A stretch of 64,000 bases of DNA from Rhizohabitans arisaemae (GTDB lineage: Bacteria; Actinomycetota; Actinomycetes; Streptosporangiales; Streptosporangiaceae): positions 783,304 through 847,303 of the forward strand of contig NZ_BLRH01000029.1 in NCBI RefSeq assembly GCF_025996515.1, written 5' to 3'. The first letter of the stretch is position 1. Each line of letters begins with the position of its first letter. Of the stretch, positions 61,267 through 64,000 are shown piece after piece. The position numbers and the translations under genes were made by a program. Under the pieces are notes generated by a model. That model was not told the DNA's origin. It did not search any database and saw only the letters and a program-made list of their open reading frames with translations.

Positions 61267-62328
61267 GTGCCGGTGGAGATTGCTCTCGTGGTAATTCTGG
61301 CGATCATCAGTTCCGTGCTCGGCGTGTGGTCGATGCAGATGCGCGCCCAGCTCAAACGCCTCCCGCAGGTGGTCAAGGAGCCGGTCTACATCGACCGGCC
61401 GGTCCGCGTGGAGATTCCCGTCCAGACGGAGGACCGGGTCGTCTACCAGGAGGCCGCGGAACCGGAGATCCCGATCGGGCATCCAGGTGAGGCCGAGCAT
61501 CTCCTCGACCCGCAGGTCCTGCCCGACGTGCCGGACTCGGTTCCCGACAGCGTCGCCGACGCGGCCCGGCTCGGCGCGCTGGCCGCCCGGGCCGTCTCCG
61601 TTCGCGGACACGCCGCCAGGGTCGCCGCCAAGGTACGCCGGCAGACCGTCGCGCTGGCCGTACTCGACCGGTTCCAGCCTCCGGTCCTGCTCTCCGCCGT
61701 CGCCGCGGGACGGCCCACCGGGCGTCATACGCAGGTCGGAGCGGCCCAGGCCTGCCGCAGCATCCAGCACAAGCTCACCGATCGGGCGTATGAGATCGAC
61801 GCGGCGTGGAAGGACCTGGAGTCGGGCGATCGGGGAGCCGAGGCGCGGCTGGCCGAGCTGTTCGCGTCCGCGTGCGCCTCGCTCTACGACCCGCTGGCGG
61901 AGGCGGCCCGGCGCAGGGACCTGCCCAGCGACGCGCTCGCCACCGAGCTGACCTGCGTACTCACCCGTCTGGGTGACGGGCCGAGCCGCCGGCACCTGGC
62001 GTTCGGGGTGGGTTCGGGGCCGGTTGCCGTGCTTCAACCGGACGGGGAGTGGACGACGGTCTTCTCACCGCGTACGGACAACGCCGTGGTACTTCCCGCC
62101 GAATCCCCCACGACCCGCTGGGGGAGCTTCGCGGTCGCACCGGGAGGCGTCGTCTTCGTGAGTACGGCGAGTACCGCGCTGTTCCTGGAACGGGCCCGTG
62201 CGTCCATGACCGAGGAGTGGCTGCAGGCACCGCCGCACCTCACCCGGTTCCTCTGGCAGATCAATCAGCCTGACCAGGCCAACCGTGACGACAGGAGCGT
62301 CGTCGCGCTCTGGGAGCTCCGGGGGTAG
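61267..62328 (+). CDS. membrane-anchored PP2C-like phosphatase
   Basis: A 353-residue protein with one N-terminal helix (IALVVILAIISSVLGVWSM) and a basic/proline linker. Residues about 140-350 follow the PP2C pattern loosely: AAVAAGRPTGRHTQVGAAQACRS, LAFGVGSGPVAVLQ, FAVAPGGVVFVSTAS, and the C-terminal DDRSVVALWELR that carries an aspartate at the position of the family's metal-binding site. The usual GxxDGxGG motif is not visible, so activity is doubtful. GTG at 61267 has GAGAGGA nearby. Divergent placement from the dynamin/Hsp70 operon suggests it is a regulator of that system. Confidence 0.65.
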   Translation: MPVEIALVVILAIISSVLGVWSMQMRAQLKRLPQVVKEPVYIDRPVRVEIPVQTEDRVVYQEAAEPEIPIGHPGEAEHLLDPQVLPDVPDSVPDSVADAARLGALAARAVSVRGHAARVAAKVRRQTVALAVLDRFQPPVLLSAVAAGRPTGRHTQVGAAQACRSIQHKLTDRAYEIDAAWKDLESGDRGAEARLAELFASACASLYDPLAEAARRRDLPSDALATELTCVLTRLGDGPSRRHLAFGVGSGPVAVLQPDGEWTTVFSPRTDNAVVLPAESPTTRWGSFAVAPGGVVFVSTASTALFLERARASMTEEWLQAPPHLTRFLWQINQPDQANRDDRSVVALWELRG

Positions 62329-62331
62329 ACC

Positions 62332-62880
62332 TCACCCGGGAGGGGGCGGGCCCTCCAGCTCGTCGAGGACCTCGGTGACACAGGAGATGAAGCGATCCTT
62401 GGCCTCGCCGTACCGGCGGACGTCCCCCTGGGTGAGTTCGGCCAGCAGCAGTTTGAAGTGCGAGTAGGAGCGGGCCAGATCCTCGTGGCGTCGCAGCCGC
62501 CGGTAGAAGATCAGCTCCGGGCAGAGCTCCCAGTCGTCCTCGCCGACCAGATGGATGTGGAGATCGGGGTTGCCGTCCGCGTCCCGGCGCCGGAAGAAGG
62601 TCCGCCCGTCCGCCTCGTCGAGGGTCAGCTCCCGCAGGCCCATCGCCTCGAACACGGCCTTCGCCCGGGGGCGGTTCTCCGGGGAGACCGTCACCATGAC
62701 GTCCAAAATGGGCTTCGCCACCATTGCCGGGACAAGCCGGCTGCCCATCGGTTCTATCCGGTGGACGGCGTCACCGAGCTCCTCGGCGATGCGCGTGGAG
62801 ATCTCGTGGAACCGCGACGTCCATGTGTCGGAGAACTCGGTCAGGTTCACCCGGTAGCCGTAGCGGCTCTCATCGTCCAA
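62332..62880 (-). CDS. GrpB-like (UPF0157) nucleotidyltransferase-fold protein
   Basis: A 182-residue protein. EPMGSRLVPAMVAKPILDVMVTV corresponds to the GSTAVPGLxAKPIIDI signature of GrpB/UPF0157 proteins, which have a nucleotidyltransferase fold, and HIHLVGEDDWELCPELIFYRRL matches the conserved HxH..F.RDyLR region, with GDDW in place of the usual sequence. The role of the family is poorly known. The start is a TTG at 62880; a GTG at about 62851 is possible. It converges on the PP2C gene, 3 bp apart. Confidence 0.8.
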   Translation of the reverse strand: MDDESRYGYRVNLTEFSDTWTSRFHEISTRIAEELGDAVHRIEPMGSRLVPAMVAKPILDVMVTVSPENRPRAKAVFEAMGLRELTLDEADGRTFFRRRDADGNPDLHIHLVGEDDWELCPELIFYRRLRRHEDLARSYSHFKLLLAELTQGDVRRYGEAKDRFISCVTEVLDELEGPPPPG

Positions 62881-62970
62881 GGCAGGCGCCTATCTCGGTC
62901 GCTGACATCGCCTTACGCCCTATGAAGGGTGCCGCAGGGAACCGGTACGCGCAAGGGACCCTTGGGCCGG

Positions 62971-63309
62971 TCAGGCGGCTGACACGCAGGTGCCGTCGAC
63001 CAGCGCGAGGTTGGCCCGGGCGTCGGCGAGGATCCGGTGCGGAGGGCCGTCGGGCGGGAGCTGGCCGTGCCGGGCGAGCTCGTGGGTGAGGAAGGTGAGC
63101 GGGTCGGCTGCCTCGCCCCGCTGGGCGGCGACGCTCGCCCGGGCGGCCGAGAGCAGGCCGACGTAGTGCGAACGAAGGGTGGCCTCGCGCATGCGGGCGC
63201 GCTCCAGCTCCATCAGGAGCAGCTGGGCGATCTCCAGCAGGGTGTCGGTCGAGGTCTCTGTGGCGTGACGGATGCTCTCTCGGATGTCGTCGAGCTCGGA
63301 ACGGGTCAT
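62971..63309 (-). CDS. small protein of unknown function
   Basis: About 112 residues, largely helical with a heptad-like pattern (LLEIAQLLLMELERARMREATLRSHYVGLLSAARASVAAQRG) and a tail ending LALVDGTCVSA. I do not recognise it. ATG at 63309 has AAGGAG nine bases upstream. It lies just upstream of the rRNA promoter region on the other strand. Confidence 0.65.
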   Translation of the reverse strand: MTRSELDDIRESIRHATETSTDTLLEIAQLLLMELERARMREATLRSHYVGLLSAARASVAAQRGEAADPLTFLTHELARHGQLPPDGPPHRILADARANLALVDGTCVSAA

Positions 63310-63590
63310 GGTCACCATCTCCTTCAACCCATTGATAGCGCACAGCGGTTACGGATCGACTGAAGACGCCTTGCAACCCACTTGAGGCGCTCTGGAGCTC
63401 GGGGTCCAGGGCTTCCGTCCGGCTGGAACGTTAAGGAGAACTCGTGTGAAAACCGGTGCTACAGTTGCTTTACGCAGTCCGGCTAAACCAACTCGTTCCA
63501 GAGAGTTGGGAGGTCCTGGGGCCAGCAAGGTTCCAGGACTGTTAGGCTGTTCGCGTACCCCCCGATGGACACGCCCAAACCGAGGCTGGT

Positions 63591-63619
63591 TTGACCCGCC
63601 GAAGTGAAGTGAGTACCTT
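63591..63619 (+). promoter_or_regulatory. rRNA operon promoter (upstream copy)
   Basis: TTGACC at 63591-63596 and TACCTT at 63614-63619 with a 17-bp spacer, a good sigma-70 match. The structured sequence before it (63480-63560) contains hairpins CCAACTC/GAGTTGG and GTCCTGG/CCAGGAC, perhaps from a still earlier promoter. Confidence 0.7.
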
Positions 63620-63681
63620 AGAGGGGTTGCCCCGAGAGGGGCAGAGGCGTAAAGTTGATCGTTCGCCCACCGGAAGCCGGT

Positions 63682-63710
63682 TTGACTGGCAGGTGGGAAA
63701 ATGGTAAACT
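63682..63710 (+). promoter_or_regulatory. rRNA operon promoter (downstream copy)
   Basis: TTGACT at 63682-63687 and TAAACT at 63705-63710 with a 17-bp spacer, the best promoter match in the window. It lies about 240 bp before the 16S gene. Confidence 0.85.
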
Positions 63711-63780
63711 TGAAGTCACAACAGAACGGAAGACGCTCCGGGCGGTCGAGACTCCGGTGGAGACCGAGCGGTGTGCGTGC

Positions 63781-63805
63781 GTTCCTTGAGAACTCAACAG
63801 TGTGC
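63781..63805 (+). promoter_or_regulatory. rRNA leader processing/antitermination box
   Basis: TTCCTTGAGAACTCAACAGTG is nearly identical to the box found in the leaders of actinobacterial rRNA operons, where it works in RNase III processing or antitermination. It supports the phylum assignment. Confidence 0.85.
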
Positions 63806-63947
63806 TAAAAGCCAGTGCATTTGTGATGTATTGAACCCCTGTCCTGGCCCGGCATCCCTTCGGGGGTGCGTGCGGTCGGGTGGGATTCCTTTGGTGAACA
63901 CCCCGGATTTTCCTTGGGGTGGTTTGCCGGGATTGTTTCCAGACATT

Positions 63948-64000
63948 GTTTGGAGAGTTTGATCCTGGCTCAGGACGAACGCTGGCGGCGTGCTTAACAC
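63948..64000 (+). rRNA. 16S ribosomal RNA, 5' end (cut by window edge)
   Basis: GAGAGTTTGATCCTGGCTCA, followed by GACGAACGCTGGCGGCGTGC, is the universal start of bacterial 16S rRNA. About the first 53 bases are in the window; the exact mature 5' end is approximate. Confidence 0.97.

Overview
The window is high-GC DNA from an actinobacterium, probably a Streptosporangiales-type actinomycete. The pointers are the strong G/C bias at third codon positions, frequent GTG starts, a mycothiol-type maleylpyruvate isomerase, a FadE5-like acyl-CoA dehydrogenase, and an rRNA leader with the box typical of actinobacteria just before a 16S gene that starts at the right edge. Species-level assignment is not possible from this sequence alone.

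Layout. 1-8.8 kb is accessory: a large TIR / calcineurin-like / NACHT protein (cut by the left edge), an ArsB/SLC13-type permease, a 140-bp tandem repeat, a three-gene minus-strand operon (membrane protein, cupin-like protein, inositol-monophosphatase-like protein), an initiator tRNA, a 63-bp tandem repeat and a decayed ABC-ATPase gene. 8.5-17.7 kb is a LacI-controlled catabolic operon: hydroxyacid dehydrogenase, M24-fold enzyme, semialdehyde dehydrogenase, VOC protein, fused 2-oxoacid dehydrogenase E1 and E2. Its leader holds operators, a small ORF and an attenuator-like terminator. 17.8-25.2 kb is a MarR-controlled CoA-dependent acid degradation locus (ligase, acyl-CoA dehydrogenase, MaoC hydratase, SDR, amidohydrolase, NADH-dehydrogenase-like flavoprotein) around one perfect palindrome.

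25.2-36.6 kb is a gentisate pathway operon: gentisate dioxygenase, fumarylpyruvate hydrolase, mycothiol-dependent isomerase, 3-hydroxybenzoate 6-hydroxylase-like monooxygenase, an amidase and a sugar-type ABC importer, all translationally coupled or closely spaced, with a divergent IclR regulator and a nearby MFS carrier. 36.8-38.3 kb holds terC behind a probable yybP-ykoY (manganese) riboswitch and a divergent winged-helix regulator.

38.4-46.2 kb is a nitrogen module: ammonium transporter divergent from urea transporter-ureA-ureB-ureC-ureF-ureG-ureD. UreB carries a roughly 210-residue Ala/Lys/Pro tail resembling histone H1. A degenerate CRISPR-like repeat cluster follows. 46.6-53.7 kb is mixed: MerR regulator, flavin/PPOX-type protein, MMPL transporter, TPR protein and a lipoprotein polysaccharide deacetylase.

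53.7-62.3 kb contains a three-gene operon of a dynamin-like GTPase, an Hsp70/actin-fold ATPase and a protein of unknown fold, with a divergent membrane-anchored PP2C-like gene. The organisation recalls the SrfA/B/C arrangement of proteobacteria. The window ends with GrpB-like and unknown small genes and the rrn promoter region.

The strongest candidates for undescribed biology are the UreB-histone-tail fusion, the TIR/phosphoesterase/NACHT protein, and the dynamin/Hsp70/unknown plus PP2C cluster.
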